From Bicyclus anynana (taxonomy: Eukaryota > Arthropoda > Insecta > Lepidoptera > Nymphalidae): a stretch of 64,000 bases of DNA. The notes below the pieces were generated by a model. That model did not search any database. It had not been told where the DNA came from and worked only from the letters and a program-made list of their open reading frames with translations. Made by a program: the position numbers and the translations under genes. The DNA is taken from assembly GCF_947172395.1 (NCBI RefSeq), contig NC_069083.1:12556501-12620500 (forward strand). Direction: 5' to 3'. Positions 34,819 through 47,400 of this stretch are shown here, piece after piece; position 1 is the first letter of the stretch; the number at the start of each line of letters is the position of its first letter.

Positions 34819-37092
34819 GGAGGCATATCGCGATTCGGTCATCCATGGAGGTAGCGCCTAAGGCATATTTCATGGAAAATGTTGTATTACTACTAAGAAT
34901 TATAAACTTTATTTCTACTTGAATATCTGTCTATGTAGATTGTAATGCTTGTATGTAGCAATTCTTCAATCACGCTCGACTATTCTTCACACACAATATA
35001 ATTATTGTAAGTTTACCTAATTCTTGTACTTTTATGGTCTTCTTTTTATTTGATAATTTAATTAGCAATTCAAATATTTTCACTATAAACAAAATATGTA
35101 CGTATTGTTATCTATTTAGTGCTTTACATAGGTGGTAGCTACCGTTGCTTCTATTTCCTATTATGTTTGCACGTTCTTGTATATTTTAACCTTAACTTGA
35201 CTTAGAAATCAAATGTTTTCATTTTAACAGGAGAGAAGGCGTGTTTGAAGCATGCATTGATGCCCCTTGAAGAATTTGCTTAACATGTATGCAATAACTT
35301 ATTTATTATTAAACTAATACTAACACTTTTTTAGTATTTATTTTCCAACCTAACCCTATACATACATTTAAAATGTAGACCGGGAGTAATATCACCGACA
35401 CTGAGAGGCTGTAGAAAAAAGCTTAGCATGTAAGTAGATATATAGAAACTCTTCTATACATACAAACAACAACAACAAAGAAAGATATACGTATATGCAA
35501 AGTCTTGAATATACATATATCTTTGTTTTATTCGTAGTTTGAGGGTAGTTTTTATATAAATTTAATTACAGCTACCGCTGAAAAAATCAGAACTTTGAGG
35601 ATATTGAGGACGCAATTGAAAACGATAGTGGATATTAAAACAAATATTTATTTAGTTCGTATAAGAATATCAACTTATTTACAATGAAATTATTGCAAAT
35701 TAGTTACAAATGTATGACGTTCATAATTTCATTGTTATAACATTGATACACGTAGTTATTATATACACTACAGAGAAAACTTGCATGTGTCAGCCTGAAC
35801 AGATATGTTTGTAAAATATTTAAGGCTATACTTAAGAAATAAACCATAAAATAGTTTACTTGAAATATTGTTCCGAATATTATTCTATGACGGTCTATAC
35901 ATGCATACCAGAGTCAGATAATACCTCGATATCAAAGCCTAAGCCCATAAAGTTAATAGAATACAAAAATCCGCCCGCCCACATAAATATAGCTAACATG
36001 AAAAAATATATAATTTAGCTCTCTTTGTAGGATGTATACGTAAATGGTTCTAATGTACATGCGATATACACTATACAGTGTCTATACCTGGTTATAGTAA
36101 TTTCTATCAAGGTATTGGATTGAACACAACACAAGTTACAAAGCTTTGATCCCAGGAATACATAACCCTGATATGTGTGAACAGACCCTTAAAGTCCCGG
36201 AGACCTGTCCTAGAGACGCGGCGACGCGCAATCGGTTAGCAAACATGGAATGTTTCTCATTATGTTACACTGCTGAAAACATAGTAGGCATCGTTAAAGG
36301 TCAGAAATCGCACTTTAATCACATTATACAGTATGTTTTTATTATTTTTTTCCAAAATAGCAAATAGTAAGATGATTTATGTGATTCAGGCCTAACACGG
36401 ATTGATATGACTACATGTAGGTACCAACTATTCGCTCATATCCTTATCTTTCATTTCACAATATATTACGCATCTATTCAAATGAAATGGAGATTTGTAC
36501 TTATTAATGTTCCATCAAGTCGAAAATGGCTTATAAATCAATTTTAAAGAAATGTACAAAGGAATCTTACTTTTTAGAACTTCAGATCAGATATTATCCG
36601 AATATCTTAGGACAATAATTAGCACTGTAAATCGAGTCTCTACTGTAGCCAATGAAAATGGTGTGATTTGAATGAAGAAATAAATCCTTCTTCTGGAGTA
36701 TTGTATCCGAGAATGTATATTATCTGATGTATAGAGATCTTCGCAGAACTAAACTAACCAACAAGCGATGCAATAACCGCATCTCTTTAAAAACCTTTGG
36801 TATTTTCAGTTGTAGCGAAAAAGTTCACTTTACAACCGAGGTTAATAATATTATTGACTTATTAATATATTTTAATGAGCATTTTCAAGGAATAAACGTT
36901 GTACAATTTAGTAATGTCAATCGATCTTTGGTTATCGAAGTTAGTATTTTAATAAATTAAAGCTCTTTTCAGAATATATCTCATATTCTCAATTGCTCGT
37001 TGGTGTGTATTAAGTGCACAGAAAATTTATTTAGATATCGTTTAGCTTGACTTACTCCTAGAAATAGAATAACACTCGTTTTAGTGTTTGTA

Positions 37093-37310
37093 CAGGATCG
37101 TAGCTACCACCGTATCAGCCGTATCAATGATATGGGGCCCCCGGGCTACAGGGCCCCTTAAGTGTGAAAGCAAAAACTGGTAAAATTTAATCCACCATCT
37201 CACTCTGGTGTTTCCCGGAGAAAAAACAAAAAAAAATCGGGATTTGCCGCTTATCTAATGGGCCCCCAACTAATTTTAATATAGGGCCTCCAAGGCTAGT
37301 TACGCCACTG
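37093..37310. mobile_element. hAT-like MITE, shorter copy (218 bp), with 8-bp duplication
   Basis: Ends CAGGATCGTAGCTACCACCG and (reverse complement) CAGTGGCGTAACTAGCC. Flanked by TGTTTGTA at 37085-37092 and 37311-37318. Opposite orientation to the 8978-9334 copy. Confidence 0.85.
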
Positions 37311-38249
37311 TGTTTGTAAATGTGTTTTAATTTTATCACACCAGTGTATTAGCACCATTAATTCTCTTCGACTTTAAGTTGTATTTTACAATGCTCGATT
37401 TACTTCAATGTATTTGTGTATGTAAAAACTTCATTATAATTCAAGATTGATAACATCTACCTACTATGTTCTCCCAGTTGAATACATAATGCAGTGCAAG
37501 TTTTTGTTTATCACTTAAAAATAAACACAAAAAGACGCAGTCACATTAAAAAAAATATAATCGACCCTACAGTACTATAACATCTAAAGGAAATGGATAA
37601 AGCGAATAAAGAATAATGAACCGAACAATATAAAAAGCATCATTACTTAAAAGGTACAAGAATTAATACACAACAAATACAAAATAAAGTACGACGTAGG
37701 TATCAACAGAATACAAAATAATGTATAAACCCAGCACCTTACACTTAACGAGTAATTAAAATAGTACAGTTGATATTAATTGCTATTTATTTATATAAAA
37801 TGAAAAATTACATTAGCCTTACAAGATTAAAGTACTTTCACTAATATGGCAAAGTTTTCAATGTAGTATTTTAAATTAAAATTTAAGGCCTAATTTCATT
37901 ATTTTCAAACAATCTGACTGAATTCGTAAAAATTCTAGAGACTAGGTGGGCTAAGACTTGTTTTTGAATAAGTAGTTAAAAATTTTGTGAAAATATATCT
38001 CTTTTAAGATAATTTAATAGTTAAGCTGTAAGTAAAGCTCGTTTAGATACTATGTATTCCTTCAATATTTCCTCAGTAGGAATATATGTATATGCCGAAC
38101 GGGCTGTCCGAGTGTTTAGTGGAGACAATGGCAACGGCAAAGTATTGCACTCTCACAACAAATATAAACGCACTTACAAAGCATATATATTCTAATAGCT
38201 GGGCATTAACTCGTTAATCATATCAACGGATTAACTATTAACGTTAACT

Positions 38250-38456
38250 TGCGTTTTTTTTATTCTTTACAAGTTAGCCCTTGATTACAATCCTGATTTT
38301 AAGTGATGATACAATCTATGATGGAAGCGGGCTAACTTGTTGAAAGGAGGATGAAAATCCACACCCCTTTCGGTTTCTACACGACATAGTACCGGAATGC
38401 TAAATCGCTTGGCGGTACGTCTTTGTCGGTAGGGTGGTAACTAACCACAGCTAAAG
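38250..38456 (-). repeat. SINE family B, head missing
   Basis: Inverted body with a T-rich tail at left, TTACAAGTTAGCCCTTGA, TGAAAATCCACACCCCTTTC and AATCGCTTGGCGGTACGTC. Confidence 0.8.
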
Positions 38457-39200
38457 CCTAGATTAAGAAATGTAACGCTTTAACGTTTAACGAAGCTAAC
38501 TTTTTTTGTAGCAGATTAACGAAGTTAACCGTTTGATTAACGGTGCCCAGCTATGTATATTCTGTATAAGAAATACATGCACCCTCGCAGCAACTATATG
38601 AGTACCTACTGATTATTTCCTAATGTTACTAACTAGCGGCATCCATGCAAACGTTCATATCGAACCAAACATAAAGTATATATAAGTAAACTTAATAGTT
38701 GCCAAAAATAACTAACTAGTTTGCGATTAACTATCACTATTCTAATTCATAATCTCGAAAAAAATACACAAGGACGGTGTAAGTAGACAAAACACATTTG
38801 ACATTAGGTACTATATAAAAGTATAATAAGTAGATTTATTTCATTAATATTAATAATACATACAGAAATAGTCCGATCGTAAAAATTGTAGAAATATAAC
38901 GTTACCTTAATTAATAAAACACAATAAATAAATTGTATAAAAGGCACAATAAGGCACTGTTACGTCAAGATGGTATCACAATCTAAATTACATCGATAAC
39001 ATTTTATATCGTCCTCTGCCACATCGTACTACTGTGGGGATAAGGATTCCTGATAGTCTAACCTAGAGTATTGGAAACCTGTCTCACAAATAGTTTTTTT
39101 TATTATAAATAGTATTGCAATATTATTTCTTTCGGCAAAGAAAGAAAGTTTGCAAAACCGCAGGTGCCCTTTTGCGGGACAATCGAACCTTCACTACTAA

Positions 39201-39373
39201 CGGCCGTTTTCAATAACCTATCTATCCGCCATTTCGCTTACTAAAGTTAAGAAAATCAATCTTTCTGTTCTTAATTCTTATCTGCTATTCAATAACCTAC
39301 TGGCAGATAGTTTGACTTATTATTGGGGATAGCTATCTATCCGTAATTTTGGGTAGGTTATTGAAAACTGCCG
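39201..39373. mobile_element. Harbinger-like MITE (173 bp) with TAA duplication
   Basis: Terminal inverted repeats CGGCCGTTTTCAATAACCTA and (reverse complement) CGGCAGTTTTCAATAACCTA, flanked by TAA at 39198-39200 and 39374-39376. A 3-bp TWA duplication is typical of PIF/Harbinger elements. Confidence 0.75.
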
Positions 39374-41044
39374 TAAATAACTATCAGTTATAACGCCGCT
39401 AACACATACAACTGTATTTGTTATCCAGGCTTAAACGTTGAAAACAAGTAACCGATATTGATTGGACATCCGATATTTAGAATGCTTGTATGTCGTATAA
39501 TTAATGTAAAAGGTATATGTGTTATATTTAACTGGCATATATTGCGTGTCTATAATTAAGCACAAGATGTTACTTTGCATTAAACATAGAGTTTGTGTAA
39601 CTACACATTCAGCACTTTTTTAAATAATGTCACTTTGTTTTGTGACGTCACGCCTTGCGGTACTATACAAGCATAATATGCGAATACTTGCCAGGTTAAA
39701 ATAATTTACATATACATACATAATGAATTACCTAACAAACGTTACGCAAAACAAACAAGTGGTTATTTTTAACCGACTTCTTATTAATTTTGGTACTACA
39801 AATAACGAAATAGATATAGCTTTCTCACCATAAACAAGTTATTTTAGTGATTTCGCATGGTATTATTTTTGTATTTAAAAAATAACACGCTTTCGACAAT
39901 GAAAAAAAAAATAAAAACTTTTACCAATTACTATGATGATGAGTTAAAGGCATGTCATAATACAATCGATTATTATGTAAACAAATGTAAAACCCAAGTT
40001 GCACAATTTGTTCTTCTATACCAATTTATCAATATCTATAAAGCTCTTCATTATTTATTTCGTTATTTATAGTCTTCAAATAATACCATATACCTACTTA
40101 TCATGCAGAATTTTGTATTCGCAAGTATCTCATTCAGATAAATGCCGAGATTCGAAAACTAATTCTGAACAATAAGCAGCAAGGAATCGACATTGCATAT
40201 TTTAATCTCATAGATCCGGAAGGTTGGTGCTAATTCAGTATAACTCTCTATCTCTTCCTTGTATCTTTAATTACACTAAATTGAAAGGCAGAGACTAGTC
40301 ATGTCATGAATGAAGGTAGACTTTATGATAGAATAGACCTGGCAAAAATAATATTGAAGGTTAGTGTTCAACTGAATCAGCACCAATAAGTATTGTCTAA
40401 ACAGGATTATTCGCTAAATCTGTCTTTCGAAGGATACAATCAACCAATCCTGTTTGATTTTAGTACGTTTTTCACTGCGTTTTTATTGAGTGATACAAAA
40501 AAGTGGCATACAATTCAGTGGCTTTCAATCTGAAAGCGACCGAGTTAACGAATGCAGGTGCTGATGGATTAAGCAACAGAAAAACAAATCACAATTGAAC
40601 TCATGCCGTCATACTTGAATTGACCGTCCATTCATTTACACATTACACTATACTGTCATTTACTTAGTGAAATGTACACCATTACCGTTTGGTTGTTGAC
40701 ACTGTATTTAGACCGAGAACCTGCGAGAGCAAGACCCACCTCATTTTAGGAAGGCTGACGACAGAAAGCTGCTATCATTGATAAGTAAGGTAGCCAATTA
40801 TGGGGTTTGTAGTGGTTTTGGCAGGTAGCAGGTTTCAAGGCTCCAGTTCCTCAATTTCCCAAGTGTTAAACATAATCTTTTAATATTTACTACAGAATAT
40901 CACGAGGAATCATGTCTCCAATCGCCAGACTGTTAGCTATGTGGCAACTTTTCAATAGAGCCCTTTAAAGTTATCTCAAAAAAACTTTAACAGTGTTTAT
41001 TGAAGGGTTTTTTTATGCTGAGAATAATATTAAAACAATGTGTT

Positions 41045-41226
41045 TTTTAATTGCACATCGATTTTCTTTCTACAAACGCACGCTTCGAAAATTAAAAAAA
41101 TGTATGGGAATCAGGTCACATGATCAAGTTATCGATCAGATCTGTCCTTCCGATACATTTTGTTAGTTTTCGAAGTGTTAGCGTTTGTGGAAAGATAATC
41201 GACGTGCCACATGGCTAAGGCCGAAC
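41045..41226. mobile_element. Palindromic MITE, family P (copy 2)
   Basis: Same order of segments as copy 1: GCACATCGATT, TTTCTACAAACGC, ATGTATGGGAAT, then the inverted half ending near CACATGGCTAAGGCC. It lies just downstream of the yki stop. Confidence 0.8.
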
Positions 41227-41460
41227 TATTAAAACCTGCAATATCCCAAAGCCATCACAGTCCAATCTTTATAATTGTCTACCATATGTACCTATGGTAG
41301 GAGCACAGCCTGACAAACTTTCAGCATTCCTAAAATGAGCTCTCAGCCCAATAGTCGACGTAATCACGGTAAGTACTCTATATTTATGTTAAACCTTAAC
41401 TCATAAAGTTTGTGGGCATTCCTCTGGAACGCGTTGAGAAAGTCCTCATGACTTCTATGT

Positions 41461-44400
41461 CTACAGCCAAGTTAGCACATTGTCTGGTTTGTTCGGCGTC
41501 GAGTTGATTAGAGACTGCACGTCATCTAATAGTATGTCATTTGTGAATTCGCCCAACTGAAATAGAAATAAAGAAATCACAATAGGCAGTTATTAATCTA
41601 TACTAATATAACTTTAAATAGTTAAAAAACTAAAAAACGCGCTTTTAGCACACACTAAAAAATACAAATACTGGATTTAAGTCTTGACAGCAAACCCTTT
41701 CATTTGATATCCATATCATAGGGGTGGAGATTTTAAACAGCCAGTCCGCCATCTTGGGGAGGTCGCCATATTGGATTTGTTATGTTTCTTAGCTAGTCAT
41801 GTATTGTCATCAGAACTCAGAGCGTGTGCAAAATTTCATCCTTTTCAAAGAACGGGAAGTGGGTCAAATTGAGATTCCAAGATTTTCTTACATCATACTT
41901 AGTTACAAGTGAAGCTAATTAAATTGTGTAATTACAGAGGTAAAGTTTCTGAGGTCTCTGGATCTTCTGAACTAATTTGGAAAACCAACTTAACCATCCA
42001 AACTAGGTTTTACTAACTGAAAGCTATGTAATTTGTGAGTGTGAACTGTGGATATTTAATTCCTGTATTTCTACAGGAATAGGAACTGCATGCTGTCTGC
42101 TAGTCAATTATTATAATATAGGGAAAAAAATGTTTGCCACCATAGATGCTATACGTAAAAGGGTGCAATTTAATGTATTTTCTTCAGGATGAATACAAGA
42201 AAGCATGTGCTTAGTCATCAGACACTTAGCGTCGTTGTAATTAACTGAACTACTAACTGACTACGTTTTTGAAGGGTGCCATGATGCTTTTCTGGCGAAA
42301 ACACAATTTCTTATATTATCCTTAAAAAAAATACGCTCTCAAAAAACGACAGACAAATTTTGATGGTGAATTTGAGTGCAATACAAGTCCAAAGGTAATT
42401 AGTCTGAGACAAGAGAAGATGATATTGTAAAACAATACGAAATGGCACATTAACCCTATCTTTGTATTTTAAGATTATACCATATATATATTATTATACC
42501 ATATATTTTGTATTATCTCAAAACACATATCACATCCTCATTTACTGTTCTAATTTTTAAATACAAATTTCTATACTATAACTTCTTTAATATAAATAAG
42601 GTAGAAATTGCTGACTTTAACTTTGACAACATTTTTATATTTTTTCTTTGGTTTACCTGCTTTTCGAAATACTGTTAATGTTAGGTATAGTTTAATTTTT
42701 TTACAAAGTTAAACTTGTCCATATAGTTCTTTTGTTAAGTTCCGTTAAAGATTCGACAATATTCTTAACAAGGAAAAAGATTCGTGAATCATTGATCAAT
42801 GAGGACGCATTGAGTCATACGGATCAAATATACTTGTATTGGCATCAGTAAAAAATGGTCAAACTTCAAAATGATTAATAAATAAAAACCCCAATAAACA
42901 GTATAGGTGGAACATTAGTGTCTATTTGCTAATTTATGATAATATCTAAATTGGATATTTTTTTATAACAAGGTAATTATTACTAAGACAGTTATAATTT
43001 ATAATATATAATATAAGATCTTATGAAGATATTTAATTATCATACTTGGCCTTTACTGGTCAGCTGCGGAGCGGGGAAAAAAAGGTTTACCATGCTTTCT
43101 AAGGCACGGAGTTTTACACCCCCTAAATATATTAATCTAAAGTGTTTTTCAAATAGCATGGGTACGGTGACAATCGCCTGTATGACGTTCATCGTACGTA
43201 CTATTATCGTGAACCGCGGCAAACTTTAAAGAGTGAACGAACCCGCACCATCCTACATGAAACGAACTGTAGTGACTCTCGGGTGTGTCAGTAAATGAGG
43301 TTGCGATGAACATACACACTATATAGTACATTATTTACTTGCAATGAGGGTACCAAATCGTCGGTGTCTCCGAGCGTGATGTCCGCGGTGTCGAGGTTAG
43401 CACCTGCTTCGCTGGTGCAGTCCATCCGGTCGTCCATGCCGGCGAGGAAGTCCTCGGGGGTGTGCGGCATGGAGTAGGACTGCGTGACGGCCATGCCCAG
43501 GCCGCTGTCGGCGGACTCCTGCCGCTGGTGGTCCGTCAGTCCGGACAGGAAGGGGTCCAGCGGTAACTCCGTGGCCGCGCTGCTCGCCAGCGACGACACG
43601 ATGGACGAAGACTGCCGCGCCATTAATGATTGCTGGAGAAATTTTCATGCATCTTGAGCTCATTTAATTATGATTACGTTTTCGACGTATTGCTTTTATT
43701 TTACGGTGAACGACCACGTTCACACTATAGGTAAGTAGGTGGCGGGCGAATTTCAGAGTCGTTTAATTGTTGAGCGCTGAGAACACATTGCCGCTTTGGG
43801 CCGCAGCGCTCCGCAATCTTCGACATATTCTATTACCTTCGCAGAAGACGCGGCAGGTCGAAGGATACATATAAAAAGTAAAATTAATAAATATGATCAA
43901 ATTTTCACCAAACATATTCAACGAAATACTTAATAAATTTTGTTTACTATTTTTACTATTTTAATTTTAAGATTGCTATAATCTTAAATTATTAGGTTCT
44001 TATTTATGGACTCCAATATAGAAACGACAAATTGCGATTGATTTTTTTCGGGATTGCACAATTTGATATTCTTCGGCGTATTATTAAAGGCGTAAATCCA
44101 TTAACTAGCAATTTAATTAGGCCAATGTTTCATTAAGCAATGGTGCTCTCATAATAAAGATAATTTAATTATTATTTTAAAGAAATATAACTGTTCAATA
44201 TCTTTTATGCTAATTTCAAAAGATCAACTTATTCTTCTAAAAAAACCTTAAAGTAGGGCTTTGAAATAGTAATCTACGATGCGGACATTACGTACTGTGT
44301 ACGCACGTCTTTATTGTCACGGTATTATAAGCAGCATCCAATAATAATTTGATTACGAAAAAATTGCTTAATTATACATCATTAATAATGTACTCAAGGG

Positions 44401-47400
44401 GTGTGTACACTTGCGGTCTCGTAAATAAGCGTTTTTGCACTTCGGATACGGAAGATTAACTATTGGTCTTGATTAAGAATTAAGTGTTATGGTGAAATCC
44501 GTTTGATCGTTTTCCGATATTCATAATGCTTGAATTGAAGGGGCGATAACGACTTTTCGTTATGGATTTATAATTGATCTTCATCGATGCTTTCCATCTA
44601 TTGCTACTTATTCGATCAAGATTTACTCGAAATTATAGTTAGAATAATTTTTTAGTAAGAAATTTAATTTCCAACTTAGACAAACAAGGACAAAACGGCT
44701 GTCTACTGTTACTGGTTGGCGTTTAGATAATTCAATAAACAAAGTTGGCTTAGGTATTTTAACCAATTTAATAATACTTGAAAGTGTAAGTAGAGCGATC
44801 TTTTTTAAACAGGTATGTTCACTACGGAAAAGTATAGAATAACTAGCTAACGTCGCGCGGTTTCACCTGCGTGATTCCCGTTCCCGTAGGAATATGGGGA
44901 TAATATATAGTGTTAGGTTTCCGTAGAATTATGTCTACTAAATAACTGTTATATGTACTTTCAATTCTAAAAGTGTTATTTTTGATTCTTATTTAATAAA
45001 AAGATGGTCAATTGATGTCGACCAATCAGTGAGCACGAACAATCGCAGACGTCGACCAATCACGGCCGACCAACTGTGGGTCGGTAGGGGGGTACGACGA
45101 CTGCGGTCGAGTCGGGCATTCAGTCTTGAGATTTTGCAGTGATTACTAAAAAGTGTTACTAAGTTAAGATAAGTGAATAAATAGTAAATTTGTTATTGTG
45201 CACTACGACGTTTTACTTCCACACTGGCCTGAACCTTACAGATCAGAAGTGGGATAATCAAGAAAATTTACATTTTCTTGCTACGTCCACGCGCTCGGAA
45301 AAACGTAAGTACTTGCATTCTAACTTAAAACTCAAACTTAAAAATAAAAGCATTGTCTACCTAAGCAAAAGAATAAACTAAGTGTAACTCGAAGGTAATA
45401 AATCCAATACAATTCACTAACGCATGAAAAATGAGGTTTTCAAAAGAGGAAATTTATAGTCAATTCAATGTAAGATGTGGTCAACAATGAACGATTATTT
45501 AAACCAATTATACTTAAATATCGTCTAAATACGTACAATGTCGAGTTGTCTGTTCAGAAAGTGTAAAAACTATAGATATACATACGTATATAATAGAAAT
45601 AAAGACAAGATTGTGCATGTGTTCACTCAGTGTTGTAGCCTATTATTCGGATCACCTTTTGCGGTGATTTTGTAGGGTCTATAGTATAAAATTATCATTG
45701 AATGAATCACAAAAATAAATTCAACTCGATTTGGTGTTAATGTGAGATTCTTTTTTTTATTATTTATATTTATATATTTTAATTCTTCTGGATACTTTAG
45801 TTTTTCTTATATACACTTTTTTTTTATTTTTTATTTATTGGATATTTTTTTTGTTTACATTTTTAACATCTAAGGAAGATTACCACGTGTTAAAATAAAA
45901 AAAAAATTATTACTAACCGTATTTATTCAAACTTATAGATAATCGAAAATAGGTATCAGAACTTTTAAAATAGTACGAATTTTTTTTATTTTTATATTTT
46001 TATATATATAAAATTCTAAGCTGGGTTCTTGAAAGTTTCAGATAATGGAAAATGATACCGAGTATACCCAAGGTAAAGGGTCTAAAAAAAAAAAAAAAAC
46101 TCCAGGTGGGGAGTTAAGGCAAAGGACAGAATCCCTAGGTGGAGGGATGATGTCAAGGAAGGATACCCTAGGTGATGGGTCATATATGCAAGGGGTGAGG
46201 CCCCAGGTGGGGGGTCTCATCTAAAGAGGGGTGAGGCTCCAGGTGGGGGTCTCATCTAAGGAGGGGTGAGGCTCCAGGTGGGGAGTCTCATCTAAGGAGG
46301 GGTGAGACCTCAGGTGGGAGGTCTCATCTAAGGAGGGGTGAGGCTCCAGGTGGGGAGTCTCATCTAAGGAGGGGTGAGGCCCCAGGTGGGGGGTCTCATC
46401 TAAGGAGGTTGTGAGGCTCCAGGTGGGGAGTCTCACCTAAGGAGGGGTGAGGCCCCAGGTGGGGGGTCTCATCTAAGGAACTCAATCCCAGGTGGGGGGT
46501 TGAGGTTACAGTTTAGAAAAGAACCGGAACATGTAAATGGAGGAGGAAATATGTCTGATACGGATGGTTGTACAGGAGAGTCAAGGAAAGAATCTAGTAG
46601 AAGGAACAGAAAATCACGGTCAAAGCGATGTCACGCTGAAACTGAAAACAATGAAACAAGCGATTCTTCGAGTTCAGTCGGCAAGTCGCCGCCTCCAAAA
46701 AGGTCGAAAACGTTAAGACGTAAAGATGAATATATGATGGATAAATTTTTAGCTATTTTAGAAAAAGTTAAGAGTTCGGATAAACCTAAAATAACGTTTA
46801 ATACGAATGTGGTACCGGAGTTCGACCCTTGGTCTAACGACCAATCTATTTTAACTTGGATCAATAAAGTGGAGGAGTGTGCCGAAATATATGGTTGGGA
46901 AGAAAGGGAAATCATACACTACTCATTGCCTAAATTAACCGGCGTAGCCAGAACATGGTATCAGGGTTTAACTTCGATACTACATACGTGGCTGAAATGG
47001 AAAAAGAAATTAATAGAATATTTCCCATGTAAAGAGGATTATGCCGAACTCTTAACCGAAATGTTGTCTAAAAGGGTAAAATATGGTGAGTCATTAGAAC
47101 ATTATTACTACGCAAAGGTCAAATAGGTGCAAAATATCCGGAAAACAGGCAACATGTCTGTTACATGGTGTAGAGGATCGAGCTATAAAAGTAGGCGCAC
47201 AAGCAGCTCAATGTCGGGAACCAGAACAGGTGCTTAAATATTTTAAAACTGTTAATTTAGGTATATGCAGGGATCTTGACAATATGCGGCAAGGTAGATA
47301 CGCAGTCAACACAAATAAAGCAGATTCTTCTAAATCAGGTAATTATTTTAATCAGTTAATTCGGTGTTTTAACTGTAACGACTGTTTTAACTGTGATAAA

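Larger units (their letters stand above)
34819..41460. other. Region between the fold-back element and the yki stop codon; no gene seen
   Basis: AT-rich sequence, possibly including the 3' untranslated region of yki (minus strand) at its right end. It contains the hAT-like MITE at 37093, a SINE at 38250, a Harbinger-like MITE at 39201 and a palindromic MITE at 41045. Open frames here show no domain or coding bias. Confidence 0.5.

Noticed and set aside
35230..35275. Alternative 3' exon of the GH1 gene after an ACAG acceptor
   Set aside because: The frame phase does not fit the internal donor well and the downstream frame is very short; no positive evidence.
43397..43663. 88-codon minus-strand frame overlapping the yki activation exon
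   Set aside because: Alternative-frame shadow of yki coding sequence; composition only reflects GC-rich exon DNA.
46221..46436. 71-codon minus-strand frame with 12-residue repeats
   Set aside because: Produced by the 36-bp minisatellite staying in frame; no start context or domain.
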